Assembly: GCA_902762855.1 (NCBI GenBank)
Contig: CACWPR010000012.1
Location: forward strand, 1 to 41,479
Length of the DNA: 41,479 bases
Direction of reading: 5' to 3'
Source: Ruminococcus flavefaciens
Lineage (GTDB): Bacteria > Bacillota > Clostridia > Oscillospirales > Ruminococcaceae
Shown: positions 32,158 to 39,771 of the stretch, piece after piece
Layout: each line of letters starts with the position of its first letter
Numbering within the stretch: position 1 is the first letter of the stretch
Position numbers and translations under genes: made by a program
Notes under the pieces: model-generated
Databases searched by the model: none
The model's input: only the letters and a program-made list of their open reading frames with translations
What the model was told of the DNA's origin: nothing

Positions 32158-33615
32158 ATGCTGGATGCAAGACTGAAAAAATGTGCAGAACTTGTGAGTG
32201 GGAGAGGAATTGCAGTTGACGTGGGAACTGACCATGCCAAACTTGCAGCCGAACTGGTACTCAGTGGGAAATGTGGAAAAGTCATAGCTTCTGATGTGAA
32301 GGATGGGCCTCTTGAAGCTGCACGTAAAACAGTTGAAAAGTGCGGGATCAAGGACAAAGTGGAGCTTATTCTGTCCGACGGACTTGAAAAAGTCCCACTG
32401 GAAGGTGTTTCTGACGTTATAATTGCCGGAATGGGAGGCGAGACAATTGCTGACATAATCGAAAAAACTGAGGTGGACCGATATGACCAGGAAAACCTCC
32501 GCTGGATATTGCAGCCTATGTCAAAGCCGGAGTACCTCAGAAAGATGATCTACGAGTTCCAGATGCGGATAGTTCAGGAGTACGTTGTGGAGGACGGTGA
32601 CAAGCTCTACGTGATAATGGTTGCGGAGGGAAGCACCGATTTCCGCTATCTTACTGAATTTGATTCTCTTTATGGGTTCTTTGATGATTCGGATGAGCTT
32701 GGGAATAGATATAGGGAACGTGAGTCGGAGCGCCTTGCAAAGGTCGCAGAAAATCTCAAAAAAGCCGGAAAAACAGAGGATTCTGTTCATTTTACTGCAC
32801 TTAGCTGCAAGATGAAAAATGGAGCATCCCCAGTGAATATCTCCGAGATATATGACTACCTCGATGAGCTTTACCCATTCAGTACCCAGGAAAAGTGGGA
32901 CAATTCCGGACTGCTTGTGGAAAACCAGACGGGAATGGCCGATACGGTGGTGCTGTCTCTGGACATAACCGAGAGGGTGGCCTGCGAGGCTTCCTGCAAA
33001 CAGGCGGACCTGATTATTTCTCATCATCCGGTCATTTTCGAGCCAAGGAGACGGATAACGAGAAACGACCCGGTCCAGACGCTTATTTTTACGGACACTG
33101 CGGCTCTTTGCATGCACACGAATCTTGACATTGCAGCGGGAGGTACAAACGGCGTAATATTGCGGAAATTCAGCGAAAACTTCAAGCTCGCCGCAAAAGC
33201 AGAGCCCTTTGAGGAGCTTGGCGGAGGACTTGGACTTGGCTGGATAGTGGAGCTTGAAGATAGAACTGCTCCAGCGGAACTTGCAGAAAAACTGAAGGCA
33301 ATTTTCGGCTGTGAGTACATAAGGTTCAATTCAGTTGAAGGACGGAGCATCAGTAGAGTGGCGTTCTGCTCAGGTTCCGGAGGCTCAATGCTGCAAATTT
33401 CGATAGCTAAAAATTGTGATGCACTTGTAACAGGTGACGTCAAGCATGATGTTTGGATTGATGCAGAAAATCTGGGAGTGACTGTTTTTGACTGTGGACA
33501 TTTCCACACTGAGAACATAGTTCTTCCGGAACTCAGACGTGTGCTTGAAGAGCGGTTTCCTCAGCTTGATGTGGAAATAGCCGAGCGTTCAACTGACCCT
33601 TGTCAGTATCTGTGA
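32158..33615 (+). CDS. TrmK tRNA methyltransferase fused to Nif3-like metal protein
   Basis: The 485-residue chain joins two genes that are usually neighbours. Residues 1-215 are TrmK, which methylates N1 of A22 in tRNA; motifs are AVDVGTDHAKLAAEL, ASDVKDGPL, LSDGLEKV, IAGMGGETIADII and LQPM. From about 228 the chain is a Nif3/YqfO/YbgI-type dinuclear metal protein: WDNSGLLVE, ISHHPVIFEPR, MHTNLDIA and the C-terminal GDVKHD and CGHFHTE, all supplying metal ligands. The PII-like insert of Bacillus YqfO is absent. At the joint GGAG (32821-32824) stands eight bases before an in-frame GTG (32833). AGGAG precedes ATG 32158, which replaces the upstream TTG at 32104. Base substitution bringing both together is inferred. 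Confidence 0.9.
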   Translation: MLDARLKKCAELVSGRGIAVDVGTDHAKLAAELVLSGKCGKVIASDVKDGPLEAARKTVEKCGIKDKVELILSDGLEKVPLEGVSDVIIAGMGGETIADIIEKTEVDRYDQENLRWILQPMSKPEYLRKMIYEFQMRIVQEYVVEDGDKLYVIMVAEGSTDFRYLTEFDSLYGFFDDSDELGNRYRERESERLAKVAENLKKAGKTEDSVHFTALSCKMKNGASPVNISEIYDYLDELYPFSTQEKWDNSGLLVENQTGMADTVVLSLDITERVACEASCKQADLIISHHPVIFEPRRRITRNDPVQTLIFTDTAALCMHTNLDIAAGGTNGVILRKFSENFKLAAKAEPFEELGGGLGLGWIVELEDRTAPAELAEKLKAIFGCEYIRFNSVEGRSISRVAFCSGSGGSMLQISIAKNCDALVTGDVKHDVWIDAENLGVTVFDCGHFHTENIVLPELRRVLEERFPQLDVEIAERSTDPCQYL

Positions 33616-33622
33616 GGTGCCT

Positions 33623-34441
33623 ATGGGAATTTATATCTGTCCCGTGTGTGGCAAAGAACTTGAAGCAGGGGAAAGGACTTTCGTCTGCGGCTCCGGACAC
33701 AGCTTTGATACAGCAAAAAGCGGCTATGTTAATCTGCTGCTGTCAAAACATATAGGGAAGGCTGTCCATGGTGACAATAAACTCATGGTGCAGGCAAGAA
33801 GAGATTTTCTCGAAAGTGGCTATTATTCTGGACTTAAAGATGCACTTTGCAGGATGGCAGCCAAGCACTTCAGCGGCAGCTTTGTCCTGGATGCTGGCTG
33901 CGGTGAAGGGTATTACACCGGAGCAATAGCTGATGAGTTTGAACAGTCAGAAATTGCAGCGGATATATATGGCATAGACATATCAAAAATTGCTGTGGAT
34001 ATGGCTGCAAAACGTCACAAAAATGTCAGATTTGCTGCTGCAAGTGTTTTCCACATCCCAGTACTGGATAGCTCCTGTGATATGCTCACCACGGTTTTTT
34101 CTCCTTATTGCGGCGGAGAATTTCAAAGAGTCCTAAGAGACGGCGGCATCATGCTCATGGTCATACCAGGTGAGGAGCATCTATGGGAAATGAAGCAGGC
34201 GATATACGATATACCGTACAAAAACCAGGTCAAGGACTTCTCACTTGAGGGCTTTGAACTAATGGAAAACCAGCACATACGATACAGCATCGAGCTGGAG
34301 TCAAAGGAGCATATCAAAGCACTTTTTTCTATGACTCCCTACTACTACCGAACTGGTCGTGAACAGCAGGAGCGGCTTTACAGCCTTGAAAGGCTGATGA
34401 CAACAGTGGAGTTTCGACTCCTTGTTTACCGCAAGAAATGA
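33623..34441 (+). CDS. rlmA: 23S rRNA (guanine-N1)-methyltransferase RlmA
   Basis: The 272-residue enzyme begins with a zinc finger (Cys6, Cys9, Cys22, His26 in CPVCGKEL and CGSGHSFD), followed by AKSGYVNLL, typical of the RlmA/RrmA family. The S-adenosylmethionine fold shows VLDAGCGEGYYT, GIDISKIAV and FSPYCGGEFQRVLRDGG. Family members methylate G745 or G748 of 23S rRNA helix 35; the latter gives tylosin/mycinosyl macrolide resistance in producers. Which position is used cannot be decided here. GAGG five bases upstream, overlapping the stop of the preceding gene, supports ATG 33623. Confidence 0.88.
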   Translation: MGIYICPVCGKELEAGERTFVCGSGHSFDTAKSGYVNLLLSKHIGKAVHGDNKLMVQARRDFLESGYYSGLKDALCRMAAKHFSGSFVLDAGCGEGYYTGAIADEFEQSEIAADIYGIDISKIAVDMAAKRHKNVRFAAASVFHIPVLDSSCDMLTTVFSPYCGGEFQRVLRDGGIMLMVIPGEEHLWEMKQAIYDIPYKNQVKDFSLEGFELMENQHIRYSIELESKEHIKALFSMTPYYYRTGREQQERLYSLERLMTTVEFRLLVYRKK

Positions 34442-34470
34442 CCGAATATATTTAGCAAAGGACTGATTCT

Positions 34471-36222
34471 ATGGCTCTTGACGGAGCATTCCTCTACGCA
34501 GTAAAAAAAGAACTCGCCCCTCTCATTGGAGGCCGTGTTGAGAAGGTTCACCAGCCCTCCCGTGAGGAGGCTGTCATCAGTATACGAACAAGGCAAGGCA
34601 GCAAAAAACTCTATATTTCGGCAAATGCAGGCAGTGCAAGAGTCCATGTTACCGAGCAGCCGGTGGACAATCCTCAGACTCCGCCGATGTTCTGTATGCT
34701 TCTGCGAAAACACCTCGGCAGTGGAAAGCTGGTGAACATCCGGCAGGATGGCCTGGAACGAATACTTTTTCTGGACTTCGAGTGCATCAACGAGCTTGGA
34801 GACGTTGTAACAGTGACTCTCGCTTGTGAAATAATGGGCAGATGCTCCAATCTGATCGTTATTGGAAATGACGGCCGTGTCATTGACAGCATCAAAAGAG
34901 TTGATGAGGAGATGTCAAGAGAGCGTATGGTCCTGCCTGGCATGAAGTATACGATGCCTCCACGTGACAACAGGGAGAACTTTCTGACGGCATCCCCAGA
35001 AGAGATGCGAGAGGGGATAAGAGCTGCCGGATCCAAGGAGCTTTCAAAGGCACTTATTCGTGTATTTGAGGGTATATCGCCAATTCTGGCAAGAGAGTGG
35101 ACTTTTTTTGCTGGCCGTGGAGCGCACATTGAGAGCGGAACTATTACCGATGACCAGATGGACCGTCTCATTTTTGCTATTAAGAGGACCCGTGATCAAC
35201 TCCTTGATGGTCAGTGCTGTTTTTCTGCTGTCAGTGACAAAGAGGGGCAGTTGAAGGATTTTTCCTTCATCCGGTTGAGTCAGTTCGGCACATTGATGTA
35301 CACCAAGGAGCTGCCAAGTGCATCAGCGCTTCTGGACTATTTCTACTTCGAGCGTGACAGGGCGGCACGTACAAAACAGCGGGCCAACGACCTTTTCAAG
35401 CTCCTTGTGAACCTTACAGAAAGGACGTCACGGCGAGTTTCGGTCCAGAGAGAAGAGCTTGCGGCCTGTGCTGGCAAGGAACGGTTCAAGCTCTGCGGAG
35501 ACCTTATTTCCGCCAATATTTATCGTGTGGAGCGTGGTGACAGTGTACTCATTGCGGACAATTTCTATGAGGAGGACTGTCCGAAGATAGAGATAAAGCT
35601 GGACGTCCGGAAGTCACCTTCACAGAATGTTCAGCATTATTACAATGAGTATAAGAAAGCTGTTACAGCAGAGAAGATACTTGCAGTACAGATTGAAAAA
35701 GGCGAGGAGGAGCTCCAGTATCTGGACTCGGTCTTTGACTCCCTGACAAGAGCAACGTCCGAGAATGACATTATCCAGTTGAGACTCGAACTCCGTGAAC
35801 AAGGTTACATCCGTTCAGCCGGAGGCAAGGCTAAACCTCCTAAGGCGCTGCCGCCTATTGAGTATAAGTCAAGTGACGGATTTGCTATACTGGTCGGCCG
35901 AAACAACCGTCAGAACGATCAGCTTTCGCTGAAATTCGCCGAAAAATCGGACATCTGGCTCCATACCCAGGGAATCACAGGTTCCCATGTCCTCATCCTC
36001 ACAGACGGGGTGACACCTCCTGACAAGACAATTGAGGAGGCTGCGATAATTGCGGCAGTCAACAGCCGTGGACGTGGTTCAAACCTTGTTCCAGTTGATT
36101 ACTGCCTTGCCAGGTACGTGAAGAAGCCCTCTGGTGCCAAGCCGGGAAAGGTCATTTTCACCAACTACAAGACTGCGTTCGTAACTCCGGACCCGGAGCT
36201 TGAAAAAAAACTGAGGGTATAA
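34471..36222 (+). CDS. rqcH: Ribosome quality control protein RqcH (NFACT family)
   Basis: The 583-residue protein is of the NFACT / fibronectin-binding Fbp type. It starts MALDGAFLYAVKKELAPLIGGRVEKVHQP, has the NFACT-N core with DNPQTPPMFCMLLRKHL and EIMGRCSNLI, a long coiled-coil middle (about 360-440) and the C-terminal NFACT-R domain with FAILVGRNNRQNDQLS and DIWLHTQG (494-501). RqcH binds stalled 50S subunits and recruits tRNA-Ala to add alanine tails that mark nascent chains for degradation. The older annotation as fibronectin-binding is a side activity. It lies in a run of RNA- and DNA-maintenance genes. Start 34471 is preceded by a modest AAAGGA. Confidence 0.93.
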   Translation: MALDGAFLYAVKKELAPLIGGRVEKVHQPSREEAVISIRTRQGSKKLYISANAGSARVHVTEQPVDNPQTPPMFCMLLRKHLGSGKLVNIRQDGLERILFLDFECINELGDVVTVTLACEIMGRCSNLIVIGNDGRVIDSIKRVDEEMSRERMVLPGMKYTMPPRDNRENFLTASPEEMREGIRAAGSKELSKALIRVFEGISPILAREWTFFAGRGAHIESGTITDDQMDRLIFAIKRTRDQLLDGQCCFSAVSDKEGQLKDFSFIRLSQFGTLMYTKELPSASALLDYFYFERDRAARTKQRANDLFKLLVNLTERTSRRVSVQREELAACAGKERFKLCGDLISANIYRVERGDSVLIADNFYEEDCPKIEIKLDVRKSPSQNVQHYYNEYKKAVTAEKILAVQIEKGEEELQYLDSVFDSLTRATSENDIIQLRLELREQGYIRSAGGKAKPPKALPPIEYKSSDGFAILVGRNNRQNDQLSLKFAEKSDIWLHTQGITGSHVLILTDGVTPPDKTIEEAAIIAAVNSRGRGSNLVPVDYCLARYVKKPSGAKPGKVIFTNYKTAFVTPDPELEKKLRV

Positions 36223-36223
36223 T

Positions 36224-36739
36224 ATGGCTGTTAAACTGACTGAGGAATTTTTCCGCCGGGATGCCCTTGAAGTAGCTCCTGACCTTGTCGGAAAGGTCAT
36301 AGTAAGGCGGCTGGAGGACGGTACCCTCCTACGGGAGCGAATTGCCGAGACCGAGGCCTATCGTGGAGAAGAGGACAAGGGCTGTCACGCTTCAAAAGGC
36401 CGTACCAAGCGGACTGAGGTCCTATACGGAGAGAGCGGAGTCATATATGTCTACCTCTGCTATGGGATGCACTGGCTGATGAACGTCATTACCGGTGAAA
36501 AGGACTTTCCGCAGGGAGTGCTCTTCCGGGCAGGGGAGGTCCATGACGGACCTGCAAAACTGACGAAATATCTGCAAGTGGACGGCTCCTTCAACGGCGG
36601 AAGCATGAGCAGTTCACCTGACATATGGATAGAGGACGACGGATTCAGACCGGACATAGAAACGGCGCCCAGAGTTGGTATCGACTATGCCGGGGACTAC
36701 TGGAAGGACGTACCGTGGAGATTCATAGCAAAGAGGTGA
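36224..36739 (+). CDS. 3-methyladenine DNA glycosylase (AAG/MPG family), shortened
   Basis: The 171-residue base-excision enzyme removes alkylated purines. It shows LVGKVIVRR, AETEAYRGEEDKGCHASKGRT (including the catalytic-Glu segment ETEAY at 42-46), YVYLCYGMHWLMNVI and DGPAKLTKYL. Typical members have about 190-200 residues. Here the stretch between the VLFRA strand and GPAKL is shorter, and the last part is reduced. Core residues seem kept, so activity is likely. GAGGG six bases before ATG 36224 gives the start, one base after the rqcH stop. Confidence 0.85.
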   Translation: MAVKLTEEFFRRDALEVAPDLVGKVIVRRLEDGTLLRERIAETEAYRGEEDKGCHASKGRTKRTEVLYGESGVIYVYLCYGMHWLMNVITGEKDFPQGVLFRAGEVHDGPAKLTKYLQVDGSFNGGSMSSSPDIWIEDDGFRPDIETAPRVGIDYAGDYWKDVPWRFIAKR

Positions 36740-36743
36740 GAAA

Positions 36744-37523
36744 ATGGATATAAAATGCGTTGGATGCGGTTCGGTGTACAGCACCGGCTACAGCGTCAGC
36801 CGGGAACCCTCTCAGGGGGAATATATGTTGCTCCTGACCCGCAGCAGGACTGCATTTACTATAGAAGGTGTACGGGCAGTTGTTCCGGAGGGTACCATGA
36901 TACTCTACAATGATACAGTCAGGAGGGAATATGCCGCTGAGGACGCAGGAATGATATGCGACTGGGTGTGCTTTACTCCCGGCAGCGATGCAGAGTTCCT
37001 GGACTCCTTGGAGCTTATGTTCAACCGTCCCTTCCGTACCGGAGACCCTCAGTTTGTCAGCGGACTTATCCGGAGCATCGGCAGCGAATTTTACTCCCTC
37101 AGCTCCCGAAGGACTAAAATGCTGGATAGTCTTATGAGGCTCCTGCTGGTGAATGCAGAGTTCACCCCTGACAGGAGACAGTCCGGACAGCAGACTGCCG
37201 AGCCTCACTATAGCTCCCTCATAGACCTGAGAGCGAAGATATACCGTAATCCTCAGCTCAAATGGAATGTGGACACAATGGCAGCGGACGTCAATATGTC
37301 CCGGTCCTATCTCCAGCATATTTACCGTGAAGTGTTCGGTGTGTCCTGTATTTCCGACGTGATAAACGGCAAGATAGAGAAGGCAAAGGAGATACTCAGC
37401 GAGACCTCCTGTACCGTATCACAGGTGGCATCCATGTGCGGCTATGACAATGAGGAGCATTTTATGAGACAGTTCAAGAAGATAGTCGGGATGACTCCCA
37501 CCCGCTACCGGAAGAGTACCTGA
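36744..37523 (+). CDS. AraC-family transcriptional regulator
   Basis: The 259-residue protein has a cupin-like N-terminal sensing domain (1-145, with YMLLLTRSRTAFTIEG) and a C-terminal double helix-turn-helix (about 162-259). The DNA-binding part includes WNVDTMAADVNMSRSYLQHIYREVFG, then KIEKAKEILSETSCTVSQVASMCGYDNEEHFMRQFKKIVGMTPTRYR, the AraC signature. N-terminal domains of this type often bind sugars, which would fit a polysaccharide degrader, but no target or ligand is evident. AGAGGTGAG precedes ATG 36744, directly after the glycosylase stop. Confidence 0.9.
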   Translation: MDIKCVGCGSVYSTGYSVSREPSQGEYMLLLTRSRTAFTIEGVRAVVPEGTMILYNDTVRREYAAEDAGMICDWVCFTPGSDAEFLDSLELMFNRPFRTGDPQFVSGLIRSIGSEFYSLSSRRTKMLDSLMRLLLVNAEFTPDRRQSGQQTAEPHYSSLIDLRAKIYRNPQLKWNVDTMAADVNMSRSYLQHIYREVFGVSCISDVINGKIEKAKEILSETSCTVSQVASMCGYDNEEHFMRQFKKIVGMTPTRYRKST

Positions 37524-37535
37524 GGAGGTGCAAAA

Positions 37536-37904
37536 ATGACCGAATATCTGACAAATTATATGAATACAGTCCGGAAACGGCTGGACTCCTGCACAACTCC
37601 CGAAGAGCTTGCGGAGATAATGTCCGAGCATAAGGACAAGATAGCTTTCATGCAGCATGAGAGGATAGTCCACTTTCTTGTGACCATGATGTTTGCCCTC
37701 ATACTGGCCATATTCATGATAGGCACCCTGCTGCTGAACAACTTCATGCTGCTGGTACTGGTGACTATCATAATCGTACTGGAAGGCTTTTACATAAAGC
37801 ACTACTACTTCCTTGAAAATACGGTCCAGAAGATGTACAGAGTCTATGACGAGATGCTCTCGATGGGCAGGGTCATGGCTGCAAAGGAGGTCAGCGATGA
37901 CTAA
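37536..37904 (+). CDS. Small two-helix membrane protein, unknown function
   Basis: The 122-residue protein has an N-terminal amphipathic helix region (1-40), two adjacent membrane helices (about 46-66 and 68-86) and a C-terminal helix with YxLEN. No family is recognised. GAGGAGG precedes ATG 37536, and its stop overlaps the nth start by 8 nt, implying co-translation with the neighbouring AraC regulator and nth genes. Confidence 0.75.
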   Translation: MTEYLTNYMNTVRKRLDSCTTPEELAEIMSEHKDKIAFMQHERIVHFLVTMMFALILAIFMIGTLLLNNFMLLVLVTIIIVLEGFYIKHYYFLENTVQKMYRVYDEMLSMGRVMAAKEVSDD

Positions 37905-38544
37905 GAAGGAATTAGCCGGACTTGCCTGTCAGGAGCTTGAAAAGCTCTATCCGGACGTTGAGTGCAGTCTGGTCTACGATAAGCCTTATGAGCTGCTTAT
38001 CTCAACACGGCTGGCGGCTCAGTGTACAGATGCAAGAGTGAATATCGTCACGGAGACGCTGTACAAGAAGTACCCCACATTGGAGGACTTTGCCGCTGCT
38101 GACCTTGCAGAGCTCGAACAGGATGTAAAGCCCTGCGGATTCTACCATACCAAGGCGAAGAGCATAAAGGAAATGGCAGGACAGCTCATAGAGCGTTTCG
38201 GCGGACAGGTCCCGGACACAATGGAGGAACTGCTCAGTCTGCCGGGAGTTGGCAGAAAGACAGCCAACCTCATACTGGGTGACGTCTACGGTAAGCCGGC
38301 AGTGGTGACAGACACTCACTGTATACGCATAACCGGAAGACTTGGACTTACCGCCAACACCGAGCCGGCAAAGGTGGAAAAGGACCTTGTAAAGCTGCTG
38401 CCGCCGGAGATATCCAATCATTTCTGTCACCAGACGGTACAGTTCGGACGGGATATATGCAGGGCAAGGAGCCCTAAGTGCGGAGAGTGCAGCCTGAATT
38501 ATTTCTGTAAATACTATAGGCAACACAGCACAAAGACAGCCTGA
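37897..38544 (+). CDS. nth: Endonuclease III
   Basis: The 215-residue DNA glycosylase/AP lyase excises oxidised pyrimidines. It has the helix-hairpin-helix LPGVGRKTANLILG (115-128) with catalytic Lys121, Asp139 in VVTDTHC, and the 4Fe-4S ligands Cys188, Cys195, Cys198 and Cys204 in the normal C-x6-C-x2-C-x5-C spacing. AAAGGAGG six bases upstream sets ATG 37897. The last nine residues (YRQHSTKTA, 207-215) and the stop codon are encoded by a palindromic repeat (38515-38568), so the original C-terminus was replaced or extended by insertion. The core ends before this point, so activity should be kept. Confidence 0.95.
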   Translation: MTKKELAGLACQELEKLYPDVECSLVYDKPYELLISTRLAAQCTDARVNIVTETLYKKYPTLEDFAAADLAELEQDVKPCGFYHTKAKSIKEMAGQLIERFGGQVPDTMEELLSLPGVGRKTANLILGDVYGKPAVVTDTHCIRITGRLGLTANTEPAKVEKDLVKLLPPEISNHFCHQTVQFGRDICRARSPKCGECSLNYFCKYYRQHSTKTA

Positions 38545-38568
38545 CGTCTTTGTACGGTATTGCCTATA
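38515..38568. repeat. 54-bp palindromic repeat overlapping the 3' end of nth
   Basis: TATAGGCAACACAGCACAAAGAC on the left pairs with GTCTTTGTACGGTATTGCCTATA on the right (four imperfect positions) around a short loop. The core AGGCAAYACNGYACAAAGA is shared with the element at 508-624. It also separates nth from yjbQ and could end transcription or be processed as an RNA hairpin. Confidence 0.75.
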
Positions 38569-38619
38569 AGAAAAACAATAAATAAAGCCGTCCCAACAAG
38601 GCGTAAAGGAGGAGTTTAA

Positions 38620-39015
38620 ATGCTGTTTAATTTTCAGCTCAGAACACCGTCACAGGGACTGGTGGACATCACCAACGAAGTGACAGAGGCAATAAGCGAG
38701 AGCGGAGTAAACGAGGGCATATGCGTGGTTTTCTGTCCTCACACCACAGCCGCAATAACCATTAACGAGAATGCTGACCCGGATGTAAAGACCGATTTTC
38801 TCATGGGCATGGACAAGACCTTCCCGGATATGGTGTCCTTCCGCCATGCAGAGGGAAATTCCGACGCTCATCTGAAGTCCTCGGCAATAGGTGCCAGTGA
38901 GACTCTGATAGTGACTAAGGGCAAGCCGCTTCTGGGTACATGGCAGGGAATTTATTTCTGTGAGTTTGACGGCCCCAGAACGAGAAAATTCTATGTAAAG
39001 GTAATGGGTGGCTGA
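38620..39015 (+). CDS. YjbQ / UPF0047 family protein
   Basis: The 131-residue protein matches the YjbQ family in full length: PSQGLVDITNEV, CVVFCPHTTAAITINENADPDV, NSDAHLKSSAIGAS and LGTWQGIYFCEFDGPRTRKFYVKV. Histidines in PHTT and the DAHLKSS block are conserved and probably bind metal. E. coli YjbQ shows weak thiamine-phosphate synthase activity, but the physiological role is unsettled. AAAGGAGGAG precedes ATG 38620. It is coupled to the sirtuin gene, whose ATG follows within 2 nt of the stop. Confidence 0.9.
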   Translation: MLFNFQLRTPSQGLVDITNEVTEAISESGVNEGICVVFCPHTTAAITINENADPDVKTDFLMGMDKTFPDMVSFRHAEGNSDAHLKSSAIGASETLIVTKGKPLLGTWQGIYFCEFDGPRTRKFYVKVMGG

Positions 39016-39016
39016 T

Positions 39017-39730
39017 ATGGGAGAGACAGAAAAGCTGAGGGAAATAGTAGATAAGTCCAGGAAAATAGCCTTTTTCGGAGGCGCAGGAGTTTCCACTGAG
39101 AGCGGTATCCCGGACTTCCGCAGTGTGGACGGACTGTATCATCAGCAGTGGGACTATCCCCCTGAGACAATTCTCAGCCATACTTTTTTCATGGAAAAGA
39201 CAGAGGAGTTCTATCGTTTTTATCGTGCGAAGATGATCTGCACTGGTGCTAAGCCGAATCCGGCACATCTGAAGCTTGCACAGTGGGAGGAGGAAGGCCG
39301 GCTTACAGGAGTAGTTACCCAGAATATTGACGGACTTCATCAGGCGGCCGGAAGCAGGAAGGTATTCGAGCTCCACGGAAGCGTACTGAGAAACTACTGC
39401 ATGAAGTGCGGCAAATTCCACGGTATAGAGGCAATAACCGGCAGTGAAGGCATACCGAGGTGTGAGTGCGGAGGTATCATCAAGCCTGACGTGGTACTCT
39501 ATGAAGAAGGCCTGGACAACGATGTAGTTGAGGGGGCAGTGAAGGCCATAGCCGGTGCGGATACACTGATAATCGGCGGGACTTCCCTGAATGTGTACCC
39601 GGCAGCAGGGCTTATCCGCTATTTCAGAGGTTCACATCTGGTAATAGTAAATATGTCCCCAACACAGATGGACAGCAGCGCTGACCTTCTGGTCTGCGAT
39701 AAGATAGGAAAAGTATTCTCAGAGATATAA
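39017..39730 (+). CDS. NAD-dependent protein deacylase (sirtuin)
   Basis: The 237-residue SIR2-family enzyme removes acyl groups from lysine using NAD+. It shows FFGGAGVSTESGIPDFRS at the Rossmann start, TQNIDGLHQAAGS with the Gln-Asn-x-Asp, catalytic His in ELHGSV, one zinc pair CMKCG and the second as CECGG, and GTSLNVYPAAGL. It is the CobB-like, U/M-class bacterial form. The start is taken as ATG 39017, just after the yjbQ stop with GGGTGG upstream; the frame is open to GTG 39008. Substrates cannot be inferred. Confidence 0.94.
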   Translation: MGETEKLREIVDKSRKIAFFGGAGVSTESGIPDFRSVDGLYHQQWDYPPETILSHTFFMEKTEEFYRFYRAKMICTGAKPNPAHLKLAQWEEEGRLTGVVTQNIDGLHQAAGSRKVFELHGSVLRNYCMKCGKFHGIEAITGSEGIPRCECGGIIKPDVVLYEEGLDNDVVEGAVKAIAGADTLIIGGTSLNVYPAAGLIRYFRGSHLVIVNMSPTQMDSSADLLVCDKIGKVFSEI

Positions 39731-39771
39731 GAAAAGCCGGACGAGCATAACGGCGAATTATTGAGGTGAAG

